A stretch of 64,000 nucleotides of DNA from Symsagittifera roscoffensis (Eukaryota > Xenacoelomorpha > Acoela > Convolutidae): the NCBI RefSeq assembly GCF_963678635.1, contig NC_087062.1, positions 80,045,200 to 80,109,199 on the forward strand, written 5' to 3'. This document shows, piece after piece, positions 42,201 to 49,399 of the stretch. The notes beneath the pieces were generated by a model. The model made no database searches. It had not been told where the DNA came from and saw only the letters and a list, made by a program, of their open reading frames with translations. The position numbers and the translations under genes are program-made. Every line of letters starts with the position of its first letter. Positions within the stretch are counted from its first letter, which is position 1.

Positions 42201-45024
42201 CAGACAACGATTACTCCCCCGGCGGGCACAGGCGATAACCCAATTAGAATAGACAGCTCTCCGGAAAAAACATTGGAGACGCCCAAAACCTCGTTATGCA
42301 ACAATCCACGGTCAAGAAGGAATCCAGGCCCCCTAAATTTTACGGAGACAGGCGATTCATTGACCAGGTGACTATGGGAACAGAAACCAACGAATTAGCA
42401 GATTTCGATGACGAACCCCTAATAACATTCTCCGGCTCAAAAAGCCTACAGACAACTTACCCCTCGGCGTCCCCATCGGATTACCTGACACCAATTGAAG
42501 ATTTTCCAATCCCTCCAACACTGGTGGCGGAAACCACACAAGGCTCCTCCTAAACACCTACTTCTTTGACGCCAAAGATCGCGACAATATCATCTCCATT
42601 GATAGAAATCAGTACGGACATTCAGGACGATGACGGCAGTGACATATCCTCATGCATAGACACAGATGTAAGGAAGGAGGCCGATATTTTCCATGATAGA
42701 TTTAACGCCACATACTAAAACTCCGACAACTTATAAACTCACTTAGCATAAATTCTGACGCTGACTTATTTTTTTTTCTCGGACTTATCTCCAGTGGATT
42801 ACTCATTTTACGTATCTGTACTAATTCTCAAATTGAGCAATTTTGTACATTTTAATCACTTAGTTATGTAGGTTAGCTTGTTTTTTTTGTAGACATGTCA
42901 TATAACCCCAATTGTACATTTCATTTCGTCAGCTGTACAGTCGCTGTAAATATCTGTTTAATCTGGTAGGTAGCCTGTATATATTACCATATAATCATCT
43001 CCATTGTAAATTGTACTCTCTGTGAATTTCCATTGGTGCTAAACGCGGTTACTTTTTGTTTCAACTTTGGCCCTGGTGTAGTGAGGGCAGAATGGAGTAT
43101 ATGTGTGATATTATTGGGGAGCGAGCAGATATAAATTTTTGTGCAGTGGGTAATGTTGTGATTTAGTATTTTAGTATCTCTTAACCTTAACTTTTATTGA
43201 TTAATCAAGTACCACCTAACGTCTACTCTACGAAGTTCAGTGGACTTCGAGTCACAAGTTGCTCTTTTTAGACTACAGTCAGTTTTAATTCACACATTAA
43301 TTTTATTCCGTTTTAAACCTAGTTAGATAACAGAATTACCAGTGGTAACTTCATACTTTTATTAATCAGGGCTAGTGTCAAAATTGACTCAAAATCATGA
43401 TAGATGGAAAAGCAAAATAGTTTACTAATAAACTGTGGATTGATAAAACGCTAATTTCAGAGCACAGGTGTTTTTTCAGGTTTAAAACATTGAAAAATAA
43501 TTATTTCATAAAAATTGAGTTTGAAAGCTTGAAATGGAATTGATTTGTGCCAGAAAAACGACTTCATAGTTCAGTGCACTTATGATGGCAAGGAATGCAG
43601 AAAAAAAGGCACAAATTTCGTGCAATTTGAAGACCCACACTACGGAAACTGTTTCAGTTTCAACTCCATCAGGTAACATGACTAAATGAATTAACTCAGT
43701 TCTGTTCTATGTTAAAATTTTAAATTATCTGAACAGCAACCCTAGCCAGATTAACTAAAATTAAACTTCACTTTCCAGGGGCGGGTTTAAGGGGAGAGGG
43801 GGAGCACATGAAATTTTCGAATGATCAGCCCGAAATTTTCTGTACACCTTCGCAGCCAAAACACAGTGAAGACGCCCTCTAGAAAAGACATTCATTTTCC
43901 ACAAAACTTTTCAATGCGGCATTTAAAAAAAATGTCAAAATTGCGACTTTTTAAATTTTTGAGCGCTCGGAAAGTCAGCAACGACATCTTCGAATACCCT
44001 CATGCGAAAATTTAAAGTCCGCCATTGCAAATACCCTTTGAAAAGACATAAAAATAACATTTTGAAAAAGTAATTTACTTAATGAGTTTGGGAATTGGTT
44101 GCATTTTTTCAGGTATCAAGAAGACAATTCGACTTATAAATTCCGCAGCAGTAGCAAAACGGGTCATGAATTCGGGCTAAAACTAACTTTATTCCTTGAT
44201 TATGCAGAGTACATTGGACTATTTGCACCAAATGCTGGAGCTCGGGTATTAGTGCACGACCCTCGAGTTCAGCCTGATATACAAGCTGCGAGTTTTTCAG
44301 TCGCAGCTGGCGAAACAACTTTCATAGCTATGAAATTGGAAGAGGTTCAAAGAAAAGGCGGCAAATACAACGATTGTTCCGAGAAGTGGCCCAAATCACT
44401 GAAACTTTCGGAACAAGCTCAGAAGGCATGGCCAACTTATACACAGGAATCTTGTTTGAAATTTTGTTTGACCAACGCCTTAGCTACTAAATGTGAATGC
44501 ACAGACATTTATGATGTTGATTTCAGTGCGGATGAAACGATTAGGAGGAACTCGTTGTATTATTGTCGAGCCACGAATCGCAGAGAGAGCGAATGTCGCA
44601 ACGACGTTTACGCTGTTTGAGAAACAACAGCCTCACCTGTGACTGTCTCCCTGCCTGTCATACGAACGAATACATCCTCACTCAATCTAGATCTCCTTGG
44701 CCGTCGAAAACCTACAGTCCCTATCTCGCTTCAAAGCTGATTAAATCTGACTCAAGTCGGGTTGTGTCTTACATGCAAGACCTTCTCATCAGAAATGTCA
44801 GTGAAAATACAATGCAAGAAAGCTTCAAGGAAAACTTTGTGAGGCTGGAAATCTTTTACGAAGCGCTGAATTTCAGGAAAATATCAGAATCTCCGGCGTA
44901 CGACTTCTCTTCGTTGATTTCAGATTTCGGCGGTAATCTTGGACTTTGTCTTGGGTGGAGTATGCTCATATTTTTTGAACTGGTTGAATTTTTCTTCCGT
45001 TGTGTGAGAGCTTGCATGCACTAA
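15269..45024 (+). CDS. DEG/ENaC-type sodium channel with LDLa, LDLa and CUB modules in its ectodomain
   Basis: Subunit of an amiloride-sensitive-type cation channel (DEG/ENaC, also called ASC family) expected at the plasma membrane. Proposed exons are 15293-15814, 30005-30196, 34770-34895, 35283 to about 36139, 43554-43672 and 44113-45024. Junction phases match throughout, except that the exit of the fourth exon is uncertain. Order along about 905 residues: cytoplasmic tail, TM1, the FPAVTVCN motif, LDLa, LDLa, CUB, acidic linker, DEG/ENaC core (CTYDGKEC, YGNCFSFNS, AGARVLVHDP, CDCLPACH) and TM2. ENaC subunits are usually 500-700 residues, so the inserted modules account for the extra length. 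ODD: frameshifts lie at 15587-15591 and near 44612-44614, and an in-frame TAG at 30151-30153. The gene is either a decaying copy or affected by sequence errors. The family is certain; functionality is not. Confidence 0.85.
15293..15814 (+). CDS. Channel exon 1: N-terminal tail, TM1 and start of the ectodomain
   Basis: ATG at 15293 is preferred over 15269 because the eight residues between them are hydrophobic and atypical for the tail; both are possible. The first 75 or so residues are acidic and Ser-rich. TM1 is FWLLIYIGLFLLLS. The conserved His-Gly gating motif before TM1 appears as SQIGREG, with Ile in place of His. After TM1 the frame is lost within AAAAA at 15587-15591. The shifted frame gives the expected YFSYPT and FPAVTVCNENP motifs of the family. 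The exon ends at a donor (GAAG followed by GTTAGT at 15815) in phase 1. Its last residues, CPEG, supply the first Cys of the LDLa module completed in exon 2. Confidence 0.8.
15918..16077. mobile_element. MITE-like element with 23-bp terminal inverted repeats
   Basis: TTGTCAGTGTCCACAAAA at the left is mirrored by TTTTGTGGACACTGACAA at the right, about 155 bp apart, with an AT-rich non-coding centre. This is the structure of a small non-autonomous DNA transposon. The target-site duplication was not resolved. Confidence 0.7.
16283..16500. repeat. Strand-asymmetric G-rich island
   Basis: In AT-rich surroundings this block carries many G runs on the plus strand (a run of at least 10 G near 16290, then GGGAGTGGGGTGGG and GGGAGGGAGGGG), plus a C-rich stretch near 16320-16380. 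It could form G-quadruplexes. Overlapping Pro/Gly-rich frames on both strands are composition artefacts. Confidence 0.6.
17685..17860. repeat. Two-copy tandem duplication of about 105 bp
   Basis: GACGTTGCTCAAAATT followed by TTTTTCTCGACACTA occurs twice in direct order with moderate divergence. Confidence 0.7.
18640..19090. pseudogene. Decayed gene-like fragment, related to 28380-28520
   Basis: This segment has higher GC and broken frames on both strands. GTGAAGAAGACCTTGAGCG near 18914 resembles GTGAAGAAGGCTTTGAGCG near 28445, so the two are copies of one dispersed sequence. The product is unknown. Confidence 0.3.
19190..19315. repeat. Copy of the dispersed 'GGGGCGGAT' family
   Basis: It carries GGCGCCGAAGGCACC and GTGTCCGCCC followed by a run of C, as in the copies at 29130-29570 and 36260-36645. 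Confidence 0.55.
20555..21625 (+). repeat. Left LTR of the old retrotransposon
   Basis: Starts near GTAGGATCGGTGAT and ends near GACATTTGTT. It matches the right copy in blocks over its whole length, including TGAAACTTGGTACTTAAGACC and ATAGACAAA. The outer end is probably truncated. Confidence 0.75.
21836..23000 (+). pseudogene. gag remnant of the old retrotransposon
   Basis: Three successive frames (21836-22057, 22036-22386, 22506-23000) continue one another with a frameshift near 22040 and stops near 22384. The middle frame has the helical, charged look of a capsid domain (LARMLAELDQWLLSFPSQG, DFSRRVRSLSDLANAN). The last frame is Gln/Met-rich and ends in a degenerate zinc knuckle (WFECDPMGYFAEKCPK) in which the first Cys and the His are replaced by Phe and Tyr. 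Confidence 0.7.
23139..23462 (+). pseudogene. Retroviral-type aspartic protease remnant
   Basis: The frame contains TLLDAGATTDLIG, matching the D-(T/S)-G-A active-site turn of retroelement proteases with Ala at the second position. Glycine-containing strands follow (ETADGREMKAKG). It is truncated soon after. Confidence 0.65.
24053..24580 (+). pseudogene. Integrase remnant
   Basis: The first frame ends in RLRRKYWWPTMRADF, typical of the integrase zinc-binding domain. After a stop and a short gap, the second frame contains NHVLVMTDLITMYTTAVPF, the first catalytic Asp region of the core. The second Asp and the Glu of the DDE triad are not found. Further short frames to about 25160 have no recognisable motif. 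Confidence 0.6.
25761..27576 (+). repeat. Right LTR of the old retrotransposon, with an insertion
   Basis: Starts with the same GTAGGATCGGTGAT and ends with GGCATTTGTT. About 0.54 kb (roughly 25935-26480) and about 0.2 kb near 27145-27370 have no counterpart in the left copy. Part of the second piece (27325-27367) recurs inverted at 28093-28136. Confidence 0.7.
27600..28740. other. Intronic AT-rich stretch with fragments of other repeats
   Basis: It contains an inverted copy (28093-28136) of part of the right LTR, a palindromic AT-rich patch near 28200-28320 (variants of ACCAATGATA), and a fragment at 28380-28520 related to 18640-19090. No supported gene. Confidence 0.4.
28766..29248 (-). 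pseudogene. Orphan 160-codon frame, probably repeat-embedded
   Basis: A minus-strand frame of 160 codons. The first 35 residues lie in a copy of the dispersed G-rich repeat (Pro/Gly-rich, read through poly-G). The remainder looks like genuine protein (QIEVRRYRPPRASSAYGRF, VYLPFIDFILIEPKERF, FFPCECEGWKRLWALPY). I do not recognise the family. It may be a host or transposon gene fragment carried by a mobile repeat. It is antisense within intron 1 of the channel gene and has no visible partner exons. Confidence 0.35.
29130..29570. repeat. Copy of the dispersed 'GGGGCGGAT' family with poly-G run
   Basis: Includes about 17 consecutive G near 29161-29178, GCGGACGCCCCTTCTC, GGTCGACCTAAAAA and a right end at CTAGATCCGCCCC. 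Similar blocks lie at 9905-10660, 19190-19315 and 36260-36645. Confidence 0.65.
30005..30196 (+). CDS. Channel exon 2: first LDL-receptor class A module
   Basis: Entered in phase 1 after CATTTTTTAG. Together with the CPEG at the end of exon 1 it gives the six-Cys LDLa pattern, including YRHCTNSGIC and the calcium-binding box CGDESDESDE. An in-frame TAG sits at 30151-30153. Past it, the same frame runs on to a strong donor (AAGAA followed by GTGAGT at 30197) in phase 1, which fits the next exon exactly. Either the TAG is a real nonsense change or an unrecognised intron removes it. The end at 30196 is therefore an inference. Confidence 0.7.
31796..32321. repeat. Large imperfect hairpin (about 180-bp arms)
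   Basis: The left arm, about 31796-31975 (CTTCAGATTTTGATAATCAA to TTGCTTTAC), is mirrored by the right arm, about 32141-32321 (GTAAAGCAATGAC to TTGATTATCAAAATCTGAAG), at roughly 80-85 percent. Complementarity continues inward (ATCTTCATTCAAGAGTT against AACTCTCGAATGAAGAT). The right side has a small internal duplication of GAAGATAATCTACA. A single arm-like copy lies at 34195-34330. Confidence 0.8.
33453..33586. repeat. Short palindromic element (42-bp arms)
   Basis: AAGCGCTGTTTTATAGAGAT at the left is mirrored by ATCTCTATAAAGCAGCGCTT at the right, with about 50 bp between the arms. This is MITE-like or fold-back-like. Confidence 0.75.
34195..34330. repeat. Single-arm copy of the hairpin repeat
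   Basis: CAGGTGTTTCGCGGTTTGAA and ATCTTCATTCAAAAGTTGTTTC match the left arm and inner stem of the hairpin at 31796-32321. Confidence 0.6.
34770..34895 (+). CDS. Channel exon 3: second LDL-receptor class A module (first part)
   Basis: Entered in phase 1 after CCCCTTCTGCAG and left in phase 1 at TGGAG followed by GTAAG. The encoded CMKGYFMCPDDEQC and GIPECITG supply the first Cys residues of an LDLa module. The last Cys comes from the next exon (DERKEAGC). The upstream ATG at 34739 lies outside the exon in this model. Confidence 0.75.
35283..36139 (+). CDS. Channel exon 4: CUB domain, protease-site segment and acidic Tyr-rich linker
   Basis: Follows the acceptor TGATTTTTCCAG in phase 1. It completes the LDLa module, then encodes a CUB domain of about 110 residues (LTSKNYPSEYPNSLNCVV, DYLEFFDGAS, GSKLTVKFSSD). 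Next come KKTKR (to 35713) and, 54 residues later, RQKR (35864-35875), both proprotein-convertase-like sites. A stretch dense in Asp, Tyr and Ser follows (DSDYGTVSGSDYTDDYDYSS), then FFSLYKASVLSDYSDFKRA, which resembles the start of the channel's conserved ectodomain. The frame stays open to 36250. The donor is uncertain: GTGCGC at 36140 gives the phase 0 that exon 5 needs but is a weak site. Confidence 0.75.
36260..36645. repeat. Copy of the dispersed 'GGGGCGGAT' family
   Basis: Carries GTCGACCTTTTTAGGTCGA, GGCGCGCGCTCCCC, GGAGGCGTCCGCCCC and GAAATCCGCCCCTGGA, matching the copies at 9905-10660 and 29130-29570. It begins immediately after the open frame of channel exon 4. Confidence 0.65.
36802..37012 (+). 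repeat. Left LTR (211 bp)
   Basis: Begins TGTTGTGATTTAG and ends ACTTTTATTA, matching the right LTR end to end. It starts with TG but does not end in the usual CA. Confidence 0.92.
37012..38063 (+). pseudogene. gag region with CCHC-like knuckles
   Basis: Starts MAQSTTDSN at 37012. The frame shifts near a GGGG run around 37178 and continues in the frame that includes 37262-37741, with capsid-like helices (YDSDKKVRSILYLALGAEGK, KQKDKESYKKFWGALSDLA). It shifts again near an A run at about 37730. Downstream, around 37866-37970, Cys-rich sequence (CMKCGNAFTKGHLNVC, then a second knuckle-like Cys set) marks the nucleocapsid end. The knuckle spacing departs from strict CCHC. Confidence 0.7.
37013..37030 (+). 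promoter_or_regulatory. Primer-binding site
   Basis: TGGCGCAGTC directly follows the LTR. Sites starting TGGCGCAG are known in Ty3/gypsy elements primed by a serine tRNA; the exact tRNA here is an inference. The first gag ATG (37012-37014) uses the last LTR base and overlaps the site. Confidence 0.6.
38087..38662 (+). pseudogene. Aspartic protease region
   Basis: Open for 191 codons. The active-site turn reads PVDSASPVSF, where retroelement proteases usually have D-S/T-G-(S/A). The flap and second strand follow (FITSGHERNIFGND). Ala in place of Gly at the third position is unusual. Confidence 0.7.
38690..39600 (+). pseudogene. Reverse transcriptase region
   Basis: Several overlapping frames carry successive RT motifs: MEKEGHIVKLNKC and SPIVITRKK, then VWFSNLDLKNASSQLQL (first catalytic Asp), the YIDD catalytic box near 39181-39195, and LPNPKNISELRSFFGSINQY, the RT-to-RNase H connection. 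Frame changes occur near 38830-38840, 39097, about 39270 and about 39511, all at runs of A or G. Confidence 0.8.
39616..39915 (+). pseudogene. RNase H domain
   Basis: The frame has RLKTDASHSGLVATL (first Asp), YSTNELELLGIVWA (Glu) and VTDHKALLSAL (second Asp), the standard catalytic pattern of Ty3/gypsy RNase H. It stops at a TGA at 39913, where related elements would continue into the tether before integrase. Confidence 0.85.
40039..40711 (+). pseudogene. Linker between RNase H and integrase
   Basis: Two overlapping frames (40039-40488 and 40373-40711) with Asn/Lys/Cys-rich then charged sequence and no catalytic motif. They join the RNase H region to the integrase zinc domain and change frame near 40420-40480. 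Confidence 0.5.
40747..41476 (+). pseudogene. Integrase (zinc domain and DDE core)
   Basis: The zinc domain shows LLHSTHPGQFRMK and NCIQCIKAGKN (HHCC). The core shows VDLDFAGPL (first Asp), RVDHGSCF (second Asp) and, 35 residues on, NGVVERLIYT (Glu), so the D,D-35-E triad is complete. One frame change lies near 41040-41060. Confidence 0.85.
41473..42720 (+). pseudogene. Integrase C-terminal region and Ser/Thr/Pro-rich tail
   Basis: 41473-42027 is a basic frame (GYLEKIATDKRGYE, KRKRNSPLKRPD, KRRRTKTPSS) suited to the DNA-binding end of integrase. From 42028 to 42720 broken frames, including 42296-42553, are rich in Pro, Ser, Thr and acidic residues. No signal peptide or transmembrane segment suggests an envelope protein. 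Confidence 0.55.
43154..43364 (+). repeat. Right LTR (211 bp)
   Basis: TGTTGTGATTTAG to ACTTTTATTA, followed by the target-site duplicate ATCAG. No strong polypurine tract was seen; GGGGAGCGAGCAG near 43118 is the nearest candidate. Confidence 0.92.
43554..43672 (+). CDS. Channel exon 5: finger-domain Cys motif
   Basis: Follows TTTGTGCCAG in phase 0 and ends at ATCAG followed by GTAAC in phase 2. Encodes KNDFIVQCTYDGKEC and PHYGNCFSFNS, the paired-Cys signature found across DEG/ENaC subunits. Confidence 0.9.
44113..45024 (+). CDS. Channel exon 6: palm, thumb, TM2 and C-terminus
   Basis: Enters in phase 2 after GCATTTTTTCAG. Conserved family motifs follow in order: GLKLTLFLDYAEYIGLF, AGARVLVHDP, TTFIAMKLEEVQRK, ESCLKFC, then a frame change near 44612-44614 within TTT, then CDCLPACH, SPWPS and the TM2 region SLISDFGGNLGLCLGWSMLIFFELVEFF. 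The pore-filter position reads G-W-S, where the family has G-X-S with a small residue. The C-terminal tail is only about 8 residues. Stop at 45022-45024. Confidence 0.9.
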
Positions 45025-45452
45025 GAGCCAAAAATTTAAGAAAACAGATGAAAACAAAAAAAACACCTCTAAGTTTCTAAAACAGCAGCTATCAAAAAAC
45101 CTGGTCGAGCTCGTTTTTTCTCACAGTACATCAAAGAAGATACTCAATGTTTTGTTTACGAATAATGCTTGCATTTTATAATAACTGAACGAATAATACT
45201 TGCACTGTTTTGTACATTTAATCTTTGTTTGCTAATATGTACGTAAAAAATTTTATTGCAGAAAATGATCAATGTTTTTATGACTACTTTCAAATAACAA
45301 TATTTGAATGGCATAAAATTGAGAGTAACAAAGTAACATTGGTAGTAGTTTCTCGGGCAGAGCGAGCCATCAGCATATGCCAAGCTAGAGTCGACTAAAA
45401 AAGTTTAGATTCGAAGCATCCATGATTCGAATTACCAGACAGAAGTTTTTTT

Positions 45453-45560
45453 ACACAGAGGCGCAGCGGAGCTTCGCACCACTTGCGATAGAACAAAAAC
45501 ACTGAAAAAAACGTATGTCGAAAAAATAATAAATTTTGAAACAAACTAGGTGAACCAAAA
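45453..45560. repeat. Copy of the 'GCGCAGCGGAGCTTCGC' repeat
   Basis: ACACAGAGGCGCAGCGGAGC followed by TTCGCACCACTTGCGAT, then AT-rich sequence with TATGTCTCGATA. Copies also at about 46848-46960, 56087-56175 and 58496-58600. Confidence 0.65.
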
Positions 45561-46089
45561 ATTTCGTATGTCTCGATAAAAAATAACTAGGTGCCCATGT
45601 GTTTGATATTGAATAAATTTGCCATACTGATGCGGGTAAAATGTGATTTCAAAAAATTGGACTTTGCCCAAATCCTTAGTTGTTTCTCTACTAAAAAAAG
45701 TAAAAGAGTAGGAAATTTCGAGATAATCAATTTTCCCAAAGAAATAAAACTTCTCTTCCAAAAAATTAAGAAGTTGCCGCTTCTGCAAGAGCAATTATCG
45801 CAACCGATTCTTTCAATTAAACGTTTTATCTCAGATTTGATTGTTCAATTTCTAAGAGATTTCAAAAAGTTACTAACAAAACGGTCAAAAGTTTTCTTTA
45901 AAAAGCAGTTTGTGGCCACTTACGCAGAGAAGATTCCCAAAACTGGGTTTCTCGATTGAACAAACTGAGAATTGGTACGGTAATTTTCGCTTAAAGTCAA
46001 AAAATATCCAAAAAACTGTCAAAAGTTTCAAAACTTTGATTTGTTTGAAGGCCATAACGTTTATATTGAACAAAAAGACCTAGCCTATT

Positions 46090-46845
46090 ATGGAGTTAGG
46101 CTTTCAACCTGTTGTCCTGATTAGAGAAATCTATGATTTCAGGCTCTGCCGGATAGTTAGCGAGAAAAGTCCAAAAAAAGGTCAACTAATCAAGAGTTTG
46201 ACATTTCCGAGAATCAGAGCTTTTTATAAGAAAAATAGGGCGTAGCTGCTGATACAAAAGTGATTTGCGCAATCTGTAATTTCGATTGAACACGAAATCT
46301 CAAATTTAGGAGGGAAGTTCTCGAGAAAAGCCAAACACTTTAAAAAAAACAGTCAAAAAATCAAAACTTTGAATTTACCGAGGGCCATACCTTTTGGTGT
46401 CAGAAAAAGTTGGAGTAGACGCATAAGCAAATAAGTTTACCACAATCTGTTATTTGAATCGAACCCAAAACTCCAGATATGGCAGGGTAGTTTTCGAGAA
46501 TATTCAAAAGTTTAAATAACGGTCATAAATTTGACTTTTCCGGGGCGATAACTTTTTATGAAAAAACTTTGTGAGTTGTCCACTACCAAATAGATTTGAG
46601 CATCCCACTACCCATTATCTACATTAAAACCACAATATCGGATTTGAAAGGTTAGATTTCGAGAAAAGTCAAAGATTCACGAAACAGTCAAAAATCAAAT
46701 ATTTGACCATTCCGAGGGTCCTAACTTTGTGTAAAAAAAATTTGGGCGTAGATTCTTATGCAGGAAGCGTTTCAAAACCTTTCTATTCATTGAAAACAAA
46801 AACTCAGACTCTAGAGAGGTAGTTTTCAGGAAAAAGAATAAAATC
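46090..46845. repeat. Degenerate satellite, about 160-173-bp units
   Basis: About four or five units, each with (C/T)TTTTTGTG-like sequence, GGGCGTAG..CTTATG, an AATCTGT or AACCT block, and GGGTAGTTTTCGAG followed by AAAGTCAA. Landmarks fall near 46240, 46411, 46571 and 46744. A related array lies at 62330-62940. Confidence 0.6.
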
Positions 46846-47459
46846 AACACAGAGGCGAAGCGGAGCTTCGCACCACTTGCGATTATACACAAACATAAGA
46901 AAATCAGTCGAAAAAATGGAAAACAATGAAAAAAACTGATTCTACTAAAAATTAAATTTTGGGATGTCTCGATAGAAGCTGGTTCTAAGCTAACAAGCCA
47001 GAAACTTGAAAATTAAATTAGCAATGTAGAAAAAACTTACGAAGATGAAATAAAGCAGGCAATCTTTGAGCAGACACAAGTTGAGCAGAAAAAATACATT
47101 TCATAAACAATAGTTACAGGTTCAAGTCCTAGCTGAGACTAACATGAACAACACTTGCACTTACAACTACCAAGAAAGTTACCTATAGCACAAGAAAAGA
47201 AAAGAAAAATCAGTGGTGTGGCAACTAAGCCGACAATCTTTGAGCAGACACCTGTTGAACCGAAAAACAAATGATTTTTAAAAAAAATAAAAAAAGCCAA
47301 TCTCCCTGAAGCTACAAAGAACAAGTACTTGCATTGACAGTTGCTTACAGGACAATCAAGATTTGTAATGTGGCAACTAAGCAGACCAAATTCTAGTAGA
47401 ATAAACAACAATTCAACTTCAACCGAACTTTTTAAAATTGATTATATACTGAAAAAAAC

Positions 47460-47550
47460 AAGGCCCGGTCAAGAGTCAAACCCATGACCCTAGGGTACAA
47501 CGGCGACGGCATTAACTCTGAGCCAACTGAGAAAGAATCTGGAGCTTATG
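47460..47550 (-). repeat. tRNA-derived SINE head
   Basis: On the minus strand, TTGGCTCAGAGTT resembles an A box and GGGTTTGACTCT a B box at near-tRNA spacing, followed by GACCGGGCC. Acceptor-stem pairing is absent, so this looks like a SINE-type derivative, not a tRNA gene. Confidence 0.5.
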
Positions 47551-48004
47551 AAGGACCAAGAAAAAAGGAAATTGAAGAAAAGTTAAAACGTAAGAAAAAT
47601 TATTTACGGGAAGAAATCTAGTACCCGATTGCAATACCCTTGATTATTGCAAGGCTAGTGATTCAACAGATTCAGCTTGGAACGAGCATAAAATCGCGAC
47701 TCTGTGGTTTGACTCAACGAAACCTGTTCGACTGAAGCGCAAGCAAAACCAAATAGTCTTAAGTGCTGTCGAAGCATTATAAAAAAAACTAATCAAAAAG
47801 CAACTTGCGAAGTTTTCTGTATGTTGATTTTTTGAAGCTACGCTCGCTAGCACTTTTTTGCTTCATAATTCATTTTTTTACCTGTAAAAAGGTTATACTT
47901 GATGTTTCCAGTAAAAATTATTTCGATCCGGATTTGGAATAGCGACAAATAAAACGACATAAAGCCGAAATATTCTTTGATTAAAAAAAGTGAACTTAAA
48001 TAGA

Positions 48005-48470
48005 ACATAGCCAACTGACAGTTGGAAAAGAGTAATGAATGCACGGAAACTAAAACAAAAATTCGACTAGTTTTCTCAAAAATCTCCAATTTTTGACTTT
48101 CGGATTAGAAATTAGATGGCCTTAAAACTCTTTGAATTTGTAGAACAATTTATGATGGACACATTTTTGTTAAACTAACCCAATTTGAAAAACTGGATCA
48201 ATAGGTAAAACTTTTATTTCGCTGTGAAATCTGATAATTAATTTCCACTTTCAAAATTAGAAATCGATCACGTTTTTCGTCACCTTTACAATATTGCTGT
48301 TCGATAGTGTAGTTTCCCTTCCTTTAAACAATAGAACTGCAACTTAAGAAATCACAAGTCAAACCGCGAAAAATCAAAATTGAGCGTGAATAAATTTAAT
48401 GACTTTTTCCTGAAAAATAATTAGCAAGACCTATATAAAAGTCTTCACTACGTTCATTACTCTAAATATA
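48005..48470. repeat. Interspersed repeat family A, reference copy
   Basis: About 450 bp with ordered blocks: GACAGTTGGAAAAGAGTAA, CTCTTTGAATTTGTAGAAC, CCAATTTGA followed by GAAAAACTGGATC, TTTTATTTCGCTG, ATCGATCACGTTTTTCGTC, GCTGTTCGATAGTG, AACCGCGAAAAATC and GACCTATATAAAAGTCTT. At least five further copies follow, several inside introns of the minus-strand gene. Confidence 0.75.
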
Positions 48471-49399
48471 TATATATATCTTTTTGTGAGTCTCAACGAA
48501 TATATTCTGTTTTAAAAACTTATAGAACAAGTGTCATTGTAAAATTAGCATTTAAGGATAATGTTTCTACCAGCAATTAAGCCGAATTTACTAAATAGAC
48601 GCCCGTTGAGCCAAAAAAAAACATGCCACAAAAAATTGTTGTAAAGCTTCGAAAATCTCACACCGCTTTTAAAAAACTATCTCCCTTTAGACGACGCCAT
48701 ATGAGGCGTCCATGCCGATATAAAATTTGCCAACAAAATTTAAGTCGAAGAGACCTATAAAGCAAAAAAATAGTAAAACGGGAAATAATACAAAATCGGA
48801 GCTATTCTTTTTATTCAAATAACAGGAATAAATCTATGAAATTATTCATTATCTATCTTATAAAATTTATGGTGACAGAATCTTAGCAGGCAGATAAAAT
48901 AACGCCAAACGAAGGATTTCGAAAAAGACTACAATATAAAGAGTCCTAAAGCAACTACTAAAAGTACTGTAACAGCTACCAGTGTTTCAAGAGATCGGGC
49001 AATTTTGACAAACAAGTGGTTAACCTGACAAAAGTCTTTATTCCGATCTATTATCGATGGCTAATTGCAGACGTTATAAAATTAGAAAAATGTACATTAC
49101 GTTTTCCATGACGTACGAACAAATAAGAACTTTTTGTGGCGAACATTGTAGTTAAGAACAAACAAATTACAGAAATATAAACTTCGAATTCAAAACTTGC
49201 GTTTGAAAAACGAAATAGAAAAATTTCGAGTCATTGATCAAACTAAATGAAATGGTGGCATTGATCAAACTACATGTCTGCTTCAAGAATTCAATACTTA
49301 AGTATGGAAATCCTGAAGGATGTGGAAAGTTTAAAAACTCATAGAGGTTCTCTAAGGTAATCGTACCACTCACCGAACATCCAAAAACTCAAGTCAGCT

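Larger units (their letters stand above)
36802..43364 (+). mobile_element. Ty3/gypsy-like LTR retrotransposon, structurally complete (6563 bp)
   Basis: Two 211-bp LTRs differ at about 9 positions (about 96 percent identical) and flank gag, protease, reverse transcriptase, RNase H and integrase in Ty3/gypsy order. The 5-bp target-site duplication ATCAG is present at 36797-36801 and 43365-43369. A primer-binding site (TGGCGCAG) directly follows the left LTR. The coding region is broken into several frames. The breaks I examined fall at homopolymer runs (A runs near 38830 and 39270, a GGG at 39097). No envelope gene is evident. It sits inside an intron of the channel gene in the same orientation. 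Confidence 0.92.

Noticed and set aside
42296-42553. An envelope gene of the retrotransposon
   Set aside because: The frame is short and Pro/Ser/Thr-rich, with no signal peptide, transmembrane segment or Cys pattern.
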